DNA of 64,000 nt from Rhodocyclales bacterium GT-UBC (GTDB taxonomy: Bacteria > Pseudomonadota > Gammaproteobacteria > Burkholderiales > Rhodocyclaceae), in the NCBI GenBank assembly GCA_003583745.1, contig QXPY01000011.1, positions 124,001 to 188,000 of the forward strand. Direction: 5' to 3'. Positions 40,597 to 49,065 of this stretch are shown one piece after another (positions within the stretch are counted from its first letter, which is position 1; every line of letters begins with the position of its first letter). Made by a program: the position numbers and the translations under genes. The notes below the pieces were generated by a model. It was not told where the DNA came from. It was given only the letters and a program-made list of their open reading frames with translations, and did no database searches.

Positions 40597-41991
40597 ATGA
40601 AGCCCGTTCGTACCCGTTTTGCTCCCAGCCCAACCGGTTATCTCCATATTGGCGGTGCCCGCACCGCGTTGTTTTCCTGGGCCTTTGCCCGTCGCCATGG
40701 CGGCACCTTCGTTTTGCGCATTGAAGACACGGATGTCGCGCGTTCGACGCCGGAGGCCGTTCAGGCCATTCTCGACGGCATGGCGTGGCTGGGACTGGAG
40801 CATGATGAAGGACCGTTCTATCAAATGCAGCGCATGGATCGCTATAAGGAAGTGATTCAGCAGATGCTGGCCAACGGCAATGCCTATTATTGTTATACCA
40901 GTCGCGAAGAACTGGATGCCTTGCGCGCCGAACAAGAAGCGAAAAAGGAAAAGCCGAGGTACGACGGTCGTTGGCGCCCCGAGCCCGGAAAGACCTTGCC
41001 GCTGCCGCCCTCCGACGTGCCGCCGGTAGTGCGTTTCAAGAACCCCAAGGATGGCGTTGTCGCTTGGGAAGACCAGGTAAAGGGGCGCATCGAGTTCGCC
41101 AATGCAGAATTGGACGATTTGATCATTGCCCGAGCCGATGGTACGCCGACCTACAATTTCTGCGTCTGTGTGGACGACTGGGATATGGGGATTACCCACG
41201 TGATCCGTGGCGACGACCATGTCAACAATACGCCGCGTCAGATCAATATTCTGCATGCGCTGGGGGCCGAGGTTCCGACTTATGCCCATCTTTCGATGAT
41301 CTTAGGTGATGACGGCGCAAAATTGTCGAAGCGTCATGGTGCTGTATCGGTCATGCAATATGACGAAGATGGTTTCCTTACTGAGGCGGTGATCAATTAC
41401 CTGGCTCGTCTGGGTTGGTCGCATGGCGATGATGAGGTTTTTTCGCGGCAACAGTTTGTCGAGTGGTTCGACCTGGATCACATCACCGCTTCGGCGGCGC
41501 AGTTCAATACCGAAAAGCTGCTTTGGTTGAATCAGCACTACATGAAGCAGTTGCCGGCGGCCGATCTGGCGGCGCTGGTCAAGCCGCGCCTGGCTGCGCG
41601 AGGCGTCGACGTCGATGCGGGTTGCTGTCTGGAGCAGGCCGTGGCGTTATATGTAGACCGTTGCAATACACTGAATGTGCTCGCCGATTCGGTTGAGGTC
41701 TTTTATGTGGACGTAGTGCCTGATGCGAATTTGCTTGCTCAGCATCTTACCGATGAGTCGCGTCCAGCCTTGGCTGATTTCGCCTCGGCAATTGCGGATG
41801 TGGAGTGGGAAGTTTCTGCGGTAAATGCGCTGATTAAGGAAGTGGTGGCACGCCACGCTTTGAAAATGCCCAAGCTTGCCATGCCCTTGCGTGCGATTCT
41901 CACTGGACAGACGCAGACGCCTTCGGTCGATGCCGTCGTTGTGTTGGTTGGTCGCGACAAGGTTGCGGCCTTGCTAAAAAAATATCTCTGA
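40597..41991 (+). CDS. gltX: Glutamyl-tRNA synthetase
   Basis: 464 residues from the ATG at 40597 ([20 protein letters not shown]), preferred over an in-frame TTG at 40573. Class I motifs are present: HIGG (HIGH) near residue 16 and KLSKRHG (KMSKS) in the middle. It charges tRNA-Glu for translation and tetrapyrrole synthesis. Two tRNA-Glu genes lie immediately downstream on the same strand. Confidence 0.95.
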   Translation: MKPVRTRFAPSPTGYLHIGGARTALFSWAFARRHGGTFVLRIEDTDVARSTPEAVQAILDGMAWLGLEHDEGPFYQMQRMDRYKEVIQQMLANGNAYYCYTSREELDALRAEQEAKKEKPRYDGRWRPEPGKTLPLPPSDVPPVVRFKNPKDGVVAWEDQVKGRIEFANAELDDLIIARADGTPTYNFCVCVDDWDMGITHVIRGDDHVNNTPRQINILHALGAEVPTYAHLSMILGDDGAKLSKRHGAVSVMQYDEDGFLTEAVINYLARLGWSHGDDEVFSRQQFVEWFDLDHITASAAQFNTEKLLWLNQHYMKQLPAADLAALVKPRLAARGVDVDAGCCLEQAVALYVDRCNTLNVLADSVEVFYVDVVPDANLLAQHLTDESRPALADFASAIADVEWEVSAVNALIKEVVARHALKMPKLAMPLRAILTGQTQTPSVDAVVVLVGRDKVAALLKKYL

Positions 41992-42007
41992 AAATCGCGA
42001 AAGGCTC

Positions 42008-42036
42008 TTTACAAGGGCAAAAACGCTCCCTATAAT
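42008..42036 (+). promoter_or_regulatory. Consensus sigma-70 promoter of the tRNA cluster
   Basis: TTTACA (42008-42013) and TATAAT (42031-42036) are separated by exactly 17 bp. The following discriminator GCGGCC is GC-rich, as in stringently controlled stable-RNA promoters. The first tRNA starts 18 bp after the -10. Confidence 0.88.
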
Positions 42037-42054
42037 GCGGCCTTCTTTCGCGGC

Positions 42055-42130
<76 letters not shown>

Positions 42131-42157
42131 GACACCGATCCAGTTTGTATTGTCCGG

Positions 42158-42233
42158 GTCCCCATCGTCTAGAGGCCTAGGACACCGCCCTTTCACGGCG
42201 GTAACTGGGGTTCGAATCCCCATGGGGACGCCA
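42158..42233 (+). tRNA. tRNA-Glu (anticodon TTC), copy 1
   Basis: 76 nt; acceptor GTCCCCA/TGGGGAC, anticodon stem CCGCC/GGCGG with loop CTTTCAC (anticodon TTC), T-loop GGTTCGAATCC, GCCA end. Confidence 0.97.
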
Positions 42234-42250
42234 AGGTTTTAAGCAGTACT

Positions 42251-42327
42251 GGAGTGGTAGTTCAGTTGGTTAGAATACCGGCCTGTCACGCCGGGGGTCG
42301 CGGGTTCGAGCCCCGTCCACTCCGCCA
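42251..42327 (+). tRNA. tRNA-Asp (anticodon GTC), copy 1
   Basis: 77 nt; acceptor GGAGTGG/CCACTCC, anticodon stem CCGGC/GCCGG with loop CTGTCAC (anticodon GTC), T-loop GGTTCGAGCCC, GCCA end. Confidence 0.97.
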
Positions 42328-42417
42328 ATTTTCAAGCCGGGTTTCCGGCTTAAGGGGTGAAAAGAGAAATCTTTTTGTCCTGGCCGTAAGGTCAAATGGT
42401 TCGGCTGTCTCTCGAAT

Positions 42418-42493
<76 letters not shown>

Positions 42494-42520
42494 GACACCG
42501 ATCCAGTTTGTATTGTCCGG

Positions 42521-42596
42521 GTCCCCATCGTCTAGAGGCCTAGGACACCGCCCTTTCACGGCGGTAACTGGGGTTCGAATCCCCATGGGGACGCCA
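42521..42596 (+). tRNA. tRNA-Glu (anticodon TTC), copy 2
   Basis: Identical to the copy at 42158; same TTC anticodon. Confidence 0.97.
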
Positions 42597-42613
42597 AGGT
42601 TTTAAGCAGTACT

Positions 42614-42690
42614 GGAGTGGTAGTTCAGTTGGTTAGAATACCGGCCTGTCACGCCGGGGGTCGCGGGTTCGAGCCCCGTCCACTCCGCCA
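42614..42690 (+). tRNA. tRNA-Asp (anticodon GTC), copy 2
   Basis: Identical to the copy at 42251; same GTC anticodon. Confidence 0.97.
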
Positions 42691-42694
42691 ATTC

Positions 42695-42727
42695 AAAAGC
42701 CCGTTGATTTATTTCAACGGGCTTTTT
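42695..42727. terminator. Terminator of the tRNA cluster
   Basis: AAAAGCCCGTTGA and TCAACGGGCTTTT form a 13-bp stem with a 6-nt loop and run into T residues. It also lies just beyond the convergent DUF2461 gene (stop at 42742). Confidence 0.92.
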
Positions 42728-42741
42728 CGTTTTGCACTTCT

Positions 42742-43425
42742 TCAATAGCGTATCTGCTGGGCTCGGCAAAGGTAGTTCACCAAAGGGGTTGCACTCGCAA
42801 AACGCTTGGCGACAAGTTCTGCGAACGCAGGACTGGTGACGTCATTGGGTGTGAGTGTAGCGACAGCCACGAAGTCTTTACGCTTGATGTCTTCTATGGC
42901 TGGCTGTTCGGCCGAAAAACCTCGCGGTGGACGCGTCAGACTTGCTCCGGCGAGTTTCCAGTCAGTCAGGAATTTCTCGTCGTCCCGTATTTTCAACCAG
43001 TTGTCCGGGGAGTCCGCGATTTGCGTTCGAATCATTTGCAAAGCATGGCTGCCCGGATGCCAGCAGCCTGCGCCGAGGAAGCATTCCTCGTTGGCGATAT
43101 GCAGATAGTAACTCGGTGCATGAATGTCTTTGCCCTGGGCGTGACGGAACAGAAGGCCGATATTGGTCTTGTATGGTGTTTTGTCGTGCGAGAAGCGAGT
43201 GTCCCTGAATATTCGCAGCAAGGATCCTCCTGTTTTCCGCGCATCGGCCTGGAAATGAGGCGCGAATTCGCGTAGTTTGGGCGCCATCGCTTCAATAAAG
43301 TTGAGTGCCGGTTCGCATACCAGCGTTTCGTAGCGCCAGGCGTTCTGGGCGAACCAAGCCCGGCTGTTGTTTTGGGCTAATTCATTCAGGAAGTGAAAAG
43401 TGCTGATCGTAAACACGGCGTTCAT
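42742..43425 (-). CDS. DUF2461 family protein
   Basis: 227 residues. The family pattern is clear: FHFLNELAQNNSRAWFAQNAWRY begins the protein, followed by RIFRDTRFSHDKTPYKTN and YYLHIANEECFLGAGCW. Proteins of this family (TIGR02453) are widespread, soluble and without a proven function; no signal peptide or membrane segment is seen. It stands alone between the tRNA cluster (convergent) and the divergent small-protein genes. Confidence 0.88.
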   Translation of the reverse strand: MNAVFTISTFHFLNELAQNNSRAWFAQNAWRYETLVCEPALNFIEAMAPKLREFAPHFQADARKTGGSLLRIFRDTRFSHDKTPYKTNIGLLFRHAQGKDIHAPSYYLHIANEECFLGAGCWHPGSHALQMIRTQIADSPDNWLKIRDDEKFLTDWKLAGASLTRPPRGFSAEQPAIEDIKRKDFVAVATLTPNDVTSPAFAELVAKRFASATPLVNYLCRAQQIRY

Positions 43426-43558
43426 CGTTGATATGGGTAAGGCACGTTATCGTGCATGAAAATAGTTGCTTGTGTCGAAACAGAAATCCGGGTACTTGAT
43501 GAATTTCTGCTGGCGGATCGCGCTGTTTCGGCTAAAGTTAAGATAATCCAATCACCGC

Positions 43559-43570
43559 AAGGAGGCTATC
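43559..43570 (+). promoter_or_regulatory. Strong ribosome site selecting a GTG start
   Basis: AAGGAGG at 43559-43565 lies 5 bp before the GTG at 43571, fixing the start of the 63-residue protein. A GATAAT at 43542-43547 could be its -10 element; no -35 is evident. Confidence 0.6.
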
Positions 43571-43762
43571 GTGGATATTCAATCTGTATCTTCCGGATTC
43601 ACCTCGGCAACGACCGGTAGCCCACAGACCCAGTCGACACAGCAAACTGAAAGGCGTGAAGTGGCTGCGCAGGAGCGCCCGGAGAGGAAGGAAGAGGTTC
43701 AGCGTCCGGTCGTGAACGCTGATGGACAAAAGACTGGAACCCTGATCAATGTGACGGCTTAG
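43571..43762 (+). CDS. Small protein of unknown function, twin A
   Basis: 63 residues starting at GTG behind a near-perfect Shine-Dalgarno. The N-terminal 45 residues are polar, rich in Ser, Thr, Gln and Glu, and probably disordered; there is no signal peptide or membrane segment. The last 17 residues, VVNADGQKTGTLINVTA, recur almost unchanged at the end of the next gene. I do not recognise the family. The strong ribosome site and conserved tail support a real gene. Confidence 0.75.
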   Translation: MDIQSVSSGFTSATTGSPQTQSTQQTERREVAAQERPERKEEVQRPVVNADGQKTGTLINVTA

Positions 43763-43812
43763 CAGCGGTGGGCTTGTGCTAGCCAGACGGCGTGATGTGG
43801 GGAGGTATGGCC

Positions 43813-44223
43813 ATGGCATCATTATCTTTCGCGGCATCGGGATTGGCTGGCGGGCTTTGGGCACAGTTGCAACAGCAACAGGCGGAAAGGCTGGCCAGTC
43901 AGGCTGATCAGAAAGCCAAGGCGTTGCGTGCTCAGGCCGGCGAGGCGCAGGCGGTTGCCGAGCGAGCTAAAGAGAATGCCCGTTCTCTCAAGGTGCAGTC
44001 AGATCAGGCGCAGCAGGACGCGAGTTCGGCGCAATTAAATCTCGAGACTGCAAAATCAGTTGGGAAGGTTCAGGAGTCTTTGAGCCAGCGGCATCTTGCG
44101 CCGACAGCCTCTTCATCCGTGGCGTCGGACGGTAAAGCCGGGGCTGCCGTTTCGGGTGTTGCCGCCTCAGTAGTCAATGCTCAGGGCCAGACTACTGGTA
44201 CTTTGGTCAATGTGACTGCCTGA
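43813..44223 (+). CDS. Coiled-coil protein of unknown function, twin B
   Basis: 136 residues from the ATG at 43813, chosen because GGAGG (43801-43805) is 7 bp upstream. The N-terminus is mildly hydrophobic (MASLSFAASGLAGGLWAQL) but too short and polar for a clear export signal. Residues ~20-95 are Ala/Gln/Lys-rich with heptad character (coiled coil). The last 17 residues, VVNAQGQTTGTLVNVTA, match 14 of 17 in the upstream protein. Of the 14 shared residues, 10 use different codons, so the similarity is held at protein level. Family and function unknown. Confidence 0.75.
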   Translation: MASLSFAASGLAGGLWAQLQQQQAERLASQADQKAKALRAQAGEAQAVAERAKENARSLKVQSDQAQQDASSAQLNLETAKSVGKVQESLSQRHLAPTASSSVASDGKAGAAVSGVAASVVNAQGQTTGTLVNVTA

Positions 44224-44317
44224 CGTCGAGCACAAATTATCCGCCTTGTAGTTCGGTCTCCGGGGTACGCTCTGGTATCTTTGCGGCTCTTTTTGAATGA
44301 GTCGAGGAGCAGGGTCT

Positions 44318-44701
44318 GTGTTAGCCAATCATTGGTGTGCTTCTGTGGATGCGACCATCCAATTGCGGACCGGTTGCAATCCCTTGGAAAAGCATGGGCC
44401 GCAGGCGGTAGTGGTGCATGTTGATGCCTGGGCGCCGGTCGAGGCGGTGGCGAATCCCCACGATATCAGGCAAGTGGTCGATTACGAAGTGATCTTTCTT
44501 GCCATTCGCAAGCTTGAACAAAATGCGCACTGCGAATGTCTTGAATCGAGCATTTTGGAGGTGCTGGATGCTGTTTTCGGTATTCCAATCGTCACTACAG
44601 CCTTTATTTCCATGCAGAAACCCCATGTCTACAATGGCCAGGGGACGCCAGCAATTTCTCTTTCAATGACCCGGGAACAATGGCTAAAGGCGAAAGCGTG
44701 A
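44318..44701 (+). CDS. folB: Dihydroneopterin aldolase-like protein (FolB family)
   Basis: 127 residues from the GTG at 44318, where GAGGAG lies 8 bp upstream; an ATG at 44297 has no ribosome site. The pattern DIRQVVDYEVIFLAIRKL, then LESSILEVLDAVFG and FISMQKPHV, follows the FolB/FolX fold, including the conserved Lys before Pro near the end (QKP). The active-site loop is divergent, so it may be a FolX-like epimerase or a divergent aldolase. Its end overlaps folA by 22 bp, which supports a folate role. Confidence 0.7.
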   Translation: MLANHWCASVDATIQLRTGCNPLEKHGPQAVVVHVDAWAPVEAVANPHDIRQVVDYEVIFLAIRKLEQNAHCECLESSILEVLDAVFGIPIVTTAFISMQKPHVYNGQGTPAISLSMTREQWLKAKA

Positions 44702-45213
44702 TTGCAGCCATCGGCGCAGTGGCCAGGAATGGCATGCTTGGCCTGGATGGTTGGCTGCCTTGGGATATTCCCGAGGAGCTCGCGTATTTCGAGGCCAAGG
44801 TAAAAGGGGCTGCCCTCGTTATCGGACGGCTGACCTACGAATCGATGGAGGTCGTTCCGGAAGATTCGTTCATTGTCAGTCGTCAGTCCGGTTTGCATTT
44901 GAAGGCGGGCTGCCGCCAGGTTGATTCGGTTGAGGGGGCATTGAAGGCGGCGTTGGCAACTGGCAAGCCGGTCTATGTCATTGGCGGTGCTTCGATTTAT
45001 GCAGCGGCCTGGCCTTATTGTCGCCATTTTTATTTGACCCGTATTGATGCCGAGTATGCCGGGGATGCCTTGTTTCCCGAGAGTGTCCCCTTGGCGCGCT
45101 GGCGGGTCGTCAAGGAAGAGGTCCGCTCTTATCTGGAGCGCAAGTCCGGCCAGTTTGTCGATTGTCATTTTTTGCAGTACGAACAACCTTGTCCGCATAA
45201 TCTGCCTGCATGA
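44680..45213 (+). CDS. folA: Dihydrofolate reductase
   Basis: 177 residues, slightly longer than E. coli FolA (159). IAAIGAVARNGMLGLDGWLPWDIPEEL contains the substrate-binding Trp/Asp region, GAALVIGRLTYESM the NADPH segment, and VYVIGGASIYAAAWP the C-terminal motif. It makes tetrahydrofolate. The start lies inside the FolB-like gene, so translation is probably coupled. Confidence 0.9.
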   Translation: MAKGESVIAAIGAVARNGMLGLDGWLPWDIPEELAYFEAKVKGAALVIGRLTYESMEVVPEDSFIVSRQSGLHLKAGCRQVDSVEGALKAALATGKPVYVIGGASIYAAAWPYCRHFYLTRIDAEYAGDALFPESVPLARWRVVKEEVRSYLERKSGQFVDCHFLQYEQPCPHNLPA

Positions 45214-45270
45214 TTGCAAAACTGGTCTGCTCTTAGCACAATCGACTAAACGAATAAAAAGGCAGAGTTG

Positions 45271-48270
45271 ATGAGTCGAGTGCCGGCGTACGATGCCCGT
45301 AGTGGCAAGCGGTTGTGGGGGGCCTTGATTGTTCTTTTTTCCGGCGCACTGTTATTGCTGGGTTACGCGCTCTGGGTAACCTATCGGGAAGCGAAGGTCG
45401 AGGCTGAGGCGACTGCCTCCAATTACGCGGAATTGCTGGAGGCCCGGTTCGAGGCAACCCTGAGTCGTGTCGATGCCGATTTGGCTCTGCTTGGCGGACG
45501 CGTGTCGAAGGATGTCTTGACAGGGCGTGCCGACAGTGCCGCTCAGTTGGCGACTCAGCGCGACCTGGAGCAATTTCGTCTCGGTTTTTCGGATATTGCG
45601 GGATTTCGTATTGCAAATGCCCAAGGCGAGATCATTAATGTGTCGCCGGGCAGAGATCCAATCAGTATTGCCGATCGGTCCTATTTTCGCGCCTTGAAGG
45701 ATCAGGTGGAGAAGGAGTTGGTTTTCTCCGAGGTCCTGGTGTCACGACTGAACAATCAATCGAGTATCGTTGCTGCCCGAGCAATACGTGATGGGGAGCG
45801 CAATTTCCTCGGCGTTGTCATTGCGCCCCTTGAGATGCGGTATTTCGAGCGGATGTTTTTGGCGATCAAGCTTGGGTCCGGAGGCGTAGTTGGAATATGC
45901 CGTCGTGACGACGATCGTTTGGTTATCAGTTCGCAAAGTTCTTCCTATAGAAGTGATGCTTTCACAACCCCGTCGCAATACAGGGCGGGGCGCCTCATCC
46001 CGCCGTTCGGCGATGGCGTGTCCCGTTACTATGTTTCACGTCATCTTGAGGCTTATCCGTTTTACGTTTTTGCCGGTGTTGCCGAAGAGGATGTCAGGGC
46101 AATCTGGCTAAATCGAGTATCGACGATTGTGGTCATCAGTTTGGTTTTGTTGGCCGGGATCGCGTTGGTATTCCTCCAGTTGTTCAGGATAAGGCGGGGC
46201 GAGTCCCAGATGGCGGCGGACCTCATTCTCAAGCGGGGGCAATTGGAAACGGCGCAGCGTATTGCGCAAATTGGCAGCTGGGAGTTCGATCCTGTCAGCC
46301 GCATTTTTTCCTGTTCAAGTGAACAGTTGCGGATATTCGAATTGGTTTCCGATGACGCTCAGGTCGCGCTCGATGATTGGCTGGGCATGGTGCATCCGGA
46401 GGACCGCACCATGGTCGCGGAGCATTTTCGGAAGGCGTTGAGCGAAGGCATCTTCCCGCCGCAAAAGTATCGCTTGCTGCTGCCGGGGGGGCGGACCAAG
46501 TATTTGACCGATAACGGCGAACTGCATGCTGCGGAAGAGGGGCGCGGCGCGGTACTGGTTGGCACCTCGCAGGATGTGACAGGTCAGCACCAGATGGAAT
46601 CCGAGATGCAATTGCTGGCAAGTGCATTTCAATACAGCGGTGAAGCGATCCTGATCACCGATCGGCAAAATCAGATCGTAACGGTGAATCCGGCTTTTTG
46701 TCGCTTGACGGGATACGCCGAGAACGAAGTCGTTGGCAAGAATCCACGTTTCCTCTCAGCCGGGCGGACCAGCCGCGAAGAATATACCGATATGTGGAAA
46801 ATGATCGTCGAACGCGGCTTCTGGCAGGGTGAAATTTGGGATCGTCGCAAGGATGGTGGTGTCTACCCGAAGTGGATGTCGGTTTCGGTGATTCGCGATG
46901 ACGAAGGCTGCATCCTTTATCACGTCGCCCACTTCACCGATGTTTCTGCCGAGCGTGCGGCGGAAGCGCAACTCCAGTACTTGGCGCATCATGACATGCT
47001 GACTGGCTTGCTCAATCGTTTGAGTTTGAACGAACGATTGGAGCAGGCGTTGGCCGTAGCACGGCGCGAAGGTGGCAAGGTGGCGGTGCTGTTTATCGAT
47101 TTGGATCGATTCAAGGTGATCAACGATACCTTGGGGCATCACGTTGGCGATTTGCTCCTGATCGAGGTGGCCGGGCGTCTTGGCGGCAGTGTGCGGGACA
47201 GTGATGTCGTAGCCCGTTTGGGCGGAGACGAGTTTGTGGTCATGCTGACAGGTATCGAGCACTTGGCAGCGGCGGCGATGATTGCCGAAAAGCTGGTGCG
47301 CAATGTTGGCGAGTCATATGTCGTGGATAGTTATGACTTGTATACGACACCGAGTATCGGTATCGCAGTATTCCCGACCGATGGCGAAAATGCCGAAACG
47401 CTGATGAAAAATGCCGATGCTGCGATGTATCACGCCAAGGCTGCAGGGAGAAACAATTTCCAGTTTTTCGATTCGCGAATGAACGATGCGGCGCTGGAGC
47501 GCTTGAGTATCGAACACAGTCTGCGCCAAGCCCTGGCGCGTGACGAGTTCGAGCTTTACTACCAACCGGTTATCGATGTTGCGACGGGCAGGGTTTATGC
47601 GGTCGAGGCGTTGGTGCGTTGGCATCATCCGGAGAAGGGCATGGTTCCTCCGGGCCGCTTTATTGCCATCGCCGAAGAAGTTGGCTTGATCCAACCGCTT
47701 GGTGAATGGGTGTTCTGGAAGGCCTGTCGCCAATTGGCCGAGTTCAATGAACTGGGGTTCCGTGGCCTGCGCATGGGAATCAATATTTCGGCCGTGCAGT
47801 TGCGCAATGGCAACCTGCCCATTCTGGCCAAGGGGGCGATTGAGGCGTTCGGGCTCGAACCGTCGACATTGGTGTTCGAAATCACTGAGTCGGTAGCCAT
47901 GCAGCAGCCGGACGAGACTGTTCGTATTCTCGATTTGCTTGATGACATGGGGGCCGGGTTGGCGATTGACGATTTCGGAACGGGCTATTCCTCGCTCAGT
48001 TATCTGCGTCTTTTCCCGATCAAGAGCCTCAAGCTCGATCGTTCCTTCGTTCAGGAAATTGGCCAGGGGCCGGACAGCGCAGTCATTTGCGATGCCACGA
48101 TCGGTCTGGCCCATAGTCTCGGCATCAAGGTGGTTGCCGAGGGGGTGGAGACCGAGGAGCAGCTCGATTATCTCCGCAGCAAGGGCTGCGACCTGGTGCA
48201 GGGCTTCTTCTACAGCCGCCCGGTTCCGGCCGATGAAGTGCTGGCGTTTATCCGGGAACGAAACGGCTGA
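45271..48270 (+). CDS. Cache-PAS-PAS-GGDEF-EAL c-di-GMP signalling protein
   Basis: 999 residues. Membrane helices at ~18-36 and ~285-307 enclose a periplasmic dCache-like sensor. Two PAS/PAC modules follow (GSWEFDPVSRIFSCSSEQL; YSGEAILITDRQNQIVTVN). The GGDEF motif is intact at 651-655 and is preceded five residues upstream by RDSD, a complete RxxD inhibitory site. The EAL motif is at 779-781 with the downstream DDFGTGYSSLSYL segment intact. Both halves look catalytically competent, so net direction cannot be predicted. The ATG at 45271 is preferred over the preceding TTG. Confidence 0.92.
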   Translation: MSRVPAYDARSGKRLWGALIVLFSGALLLLGYALWVTYREAKVEAEATASNYAELLEARFEATLSRVDADLALLGGRVSKDVLTGRADSAAQLATQRDLEQFRLGFSDIAGFRIANAQGEIINVSPGRDPISIADRSYFRALKDQVEKELVFSEVLVSRLNNQSSIVAARAIRDGERNFLGVVIAPLEMRYFERMFLAIKLGSGGVVGICRRDDDRLVISSQSSSYRSDAFTTPSQYRAGRLIPPFGDGVSRYYVSRHLEAYPFYVFAGVAEEDVRAIWLNRVSTIVVISLVLLAGIALVFLQLFRIRRGESQMAADLILKRGQLETAQRIAQIGSWEFDPVSRIFSCSSEQLRIFELVSDDAQVALDDWLGMVHPEDRTMVAEHFRKALSEGIFPPQKYRLLLPGGRTKYLTDNGELHAAEEGRGAVLVGTSQDVTGQHQMESEMQLLASAFQYSGEAILITDRQNQIVTVNPAFCRLTGYAENEVVGKNPRFLSAGRTSREEYTDMWKMIVERGFWQGEIWDRRKDGGVYPKWMSVSVIRDDEGCILYHVAHFTDVSAERAAEAQLQYLAHHDMLTGLLNRLSLNERLEQALAVARREGGKVAVLFIDLDRFKVINDTLGHHVGDLLLIEVAGRLGGSVRDSDVVARLGGDEFVVMLTGIEHLAAAAMIAEKLVRNVGESYVVDSYDLYTTPSIGIAVFPTDGENAETLMKNADAAMYHAKAAGRNNFQFFDSRMNDAALERLSIEHSLRQALARDEFELYYQPVIDVATGRVYAVEALVRWHHPEKGMVPPGRFIAIAEEVGLIQPLGEWVFWKACRQLAEFNELGFRGLRMGINISAVQLRNGNLPILAKGAIEAFGLEPSTLVFEITESVAMQQPDETVRILDLLDDMGAGLAIDDFGTGYSSLSYLRLFPIKSLKLDRSFVQEIGQGPDSAVICDATIGLAHSLGIKVVAEGVETEEQLDYLRSKGCDLVQGFFYSRPVPADEVLAFIRERNG

Positions 48271-48281
48271 AGAAAAAAGGC

Positions 48282-48310
48282 TTGCATCGGGCTGGCGTTT
48301 TTCCTATGAT
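48282..48310 (+). promoter_or_regulatory. Promoter of the fatty-acid regulator
   Basis: TTGCAT (48282-48287) and TATGAT (48305-48310) are separated by 17 bp. The operator at 48309 starts inside the -10, the classic position for repression. Confidence 0.75.
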
Positions 48311-48328
48311 TCAAACGAACGTATGAAT
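48309..48328. promoter_or_regulatory. Operator palindrome of the TetR/PsrA-like regulator
   Basis: The 20-bp sequence starting ATTCAAACGA and ending CGTATGAAT is symmetrical at 18 of 20 positions. Its core, CAAAC-N4-GTATG, is one base off the PsrA consensus (G/C)AAAC-N2-4-GTTT(G/C). The same motif recurs before fadL. Confidence 0.75.
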
Positions 48329-48342
48329 TATAGGAGGCCCCG

Positions 48343-49029
48343 ATGGCCGAAGTCCGATCTGTCGATACCCGTGAGCGCATCCTTGATGCCGCCGAACATC
48401 TCTTCATGGCCCACGGCTACGAAGGCACGTCGATGCGCCAGATTACCAGCGAGGCCGGCGTCAATCTGGCGGCGGTGAATTACCACTTCGGTTCCAAGGA
48501 GTCGCTGATGCAGGAGGTTTTCCGGCGTCGGCTCGATTGGCTCAACGAGGAGCGGATGCGCGTGCTCAACGAACTGGAGCGGGAGGCCGCCGGCAAGCCG
48601 TTGAAGCCTTCGCAGATCGTGGACGGCTTCTTTGGCACCTTGCTGCGCATGGCCGATGACGAGGAGCGCGGCGGCAAGACTTTCCTCCGCCTGCTCGGCC
48701 GGACGCTGACCGATCCGTCCGAATTCATCCGTACCTTCCTGGCCCATGAGTACGCCGTCGTCGTCGACCGCTACAAGGAGGCGCTGTTCTGTGCCTTGCC
48801 GGATGTGCCCAAGGCCGAAATCGTCTGGCGCTTCCATTTCATGCTGGGCGCGACTTCCTACGCCATTGCCGGGACGGACGCCCTGCGCCTGGTGACCGAC
48901 TGGCAGATCGAGGAGGAAGACGCGATCGATCGCCTCGACCGTCTGGTGCCGCGCTTGATGTCCTTCCTGCTCGGTGGCTTGCGGGCACCTTTGCCGCAGT
49001 TTTCCGATGCTGTGGCCGACAGCAAATAA
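48343..49029 (+). CDS. TetR-family regulator of fatty-acid oxidation (PsrA-like)
   Basis: 228 residues. The N-terminal TetR HTH reads TRERILDAAEHLFMAHGYEG, then MRQITSEAGVNLAAVNYHFG; the C-terminal half resembles the acyl-CoA- or fatty-acid-binding domain of PsrA/FadR-type TetR proteins (DUF1956-like). A palindrome overlapping its own promoter and related boxes before fadL mark it as an autoregulated repressor released by long-chain acyl ligands. fadE follows 36 bp later. Confidence 0.82.
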   Translation: MAEVRSVDTRERILDAAEHLFMAHGYEGTSMRQITSEAGVNLAAVNYHFGSKESLMQEVFRRRLDWLNEERMRVLNELEREAAGKPLKPSQIVDGFFGTLLRMADDEERGGKTFLRLLGRTLTDPSEFIRTFLAHEYAVVVDRYKEALFCALPDVPKAEIVWRFHFMLGATSYAIAGTDALRLVTDWQIEEEDAIDRLDRLVPRLMSFLLGGLRAPLPQFSDAVADSK

Positions 49030-49065
49030 GCGGTCAAACACAGAAAACCATAATTGGAGACAACC

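Noticed and set aside
43453-43470. Possible sigma-54 element (GGCACG...TGCA) before the twin small proteins
   Set aside because: The GG and GC dinucleotides are 11 bp apart rather than the required 10.
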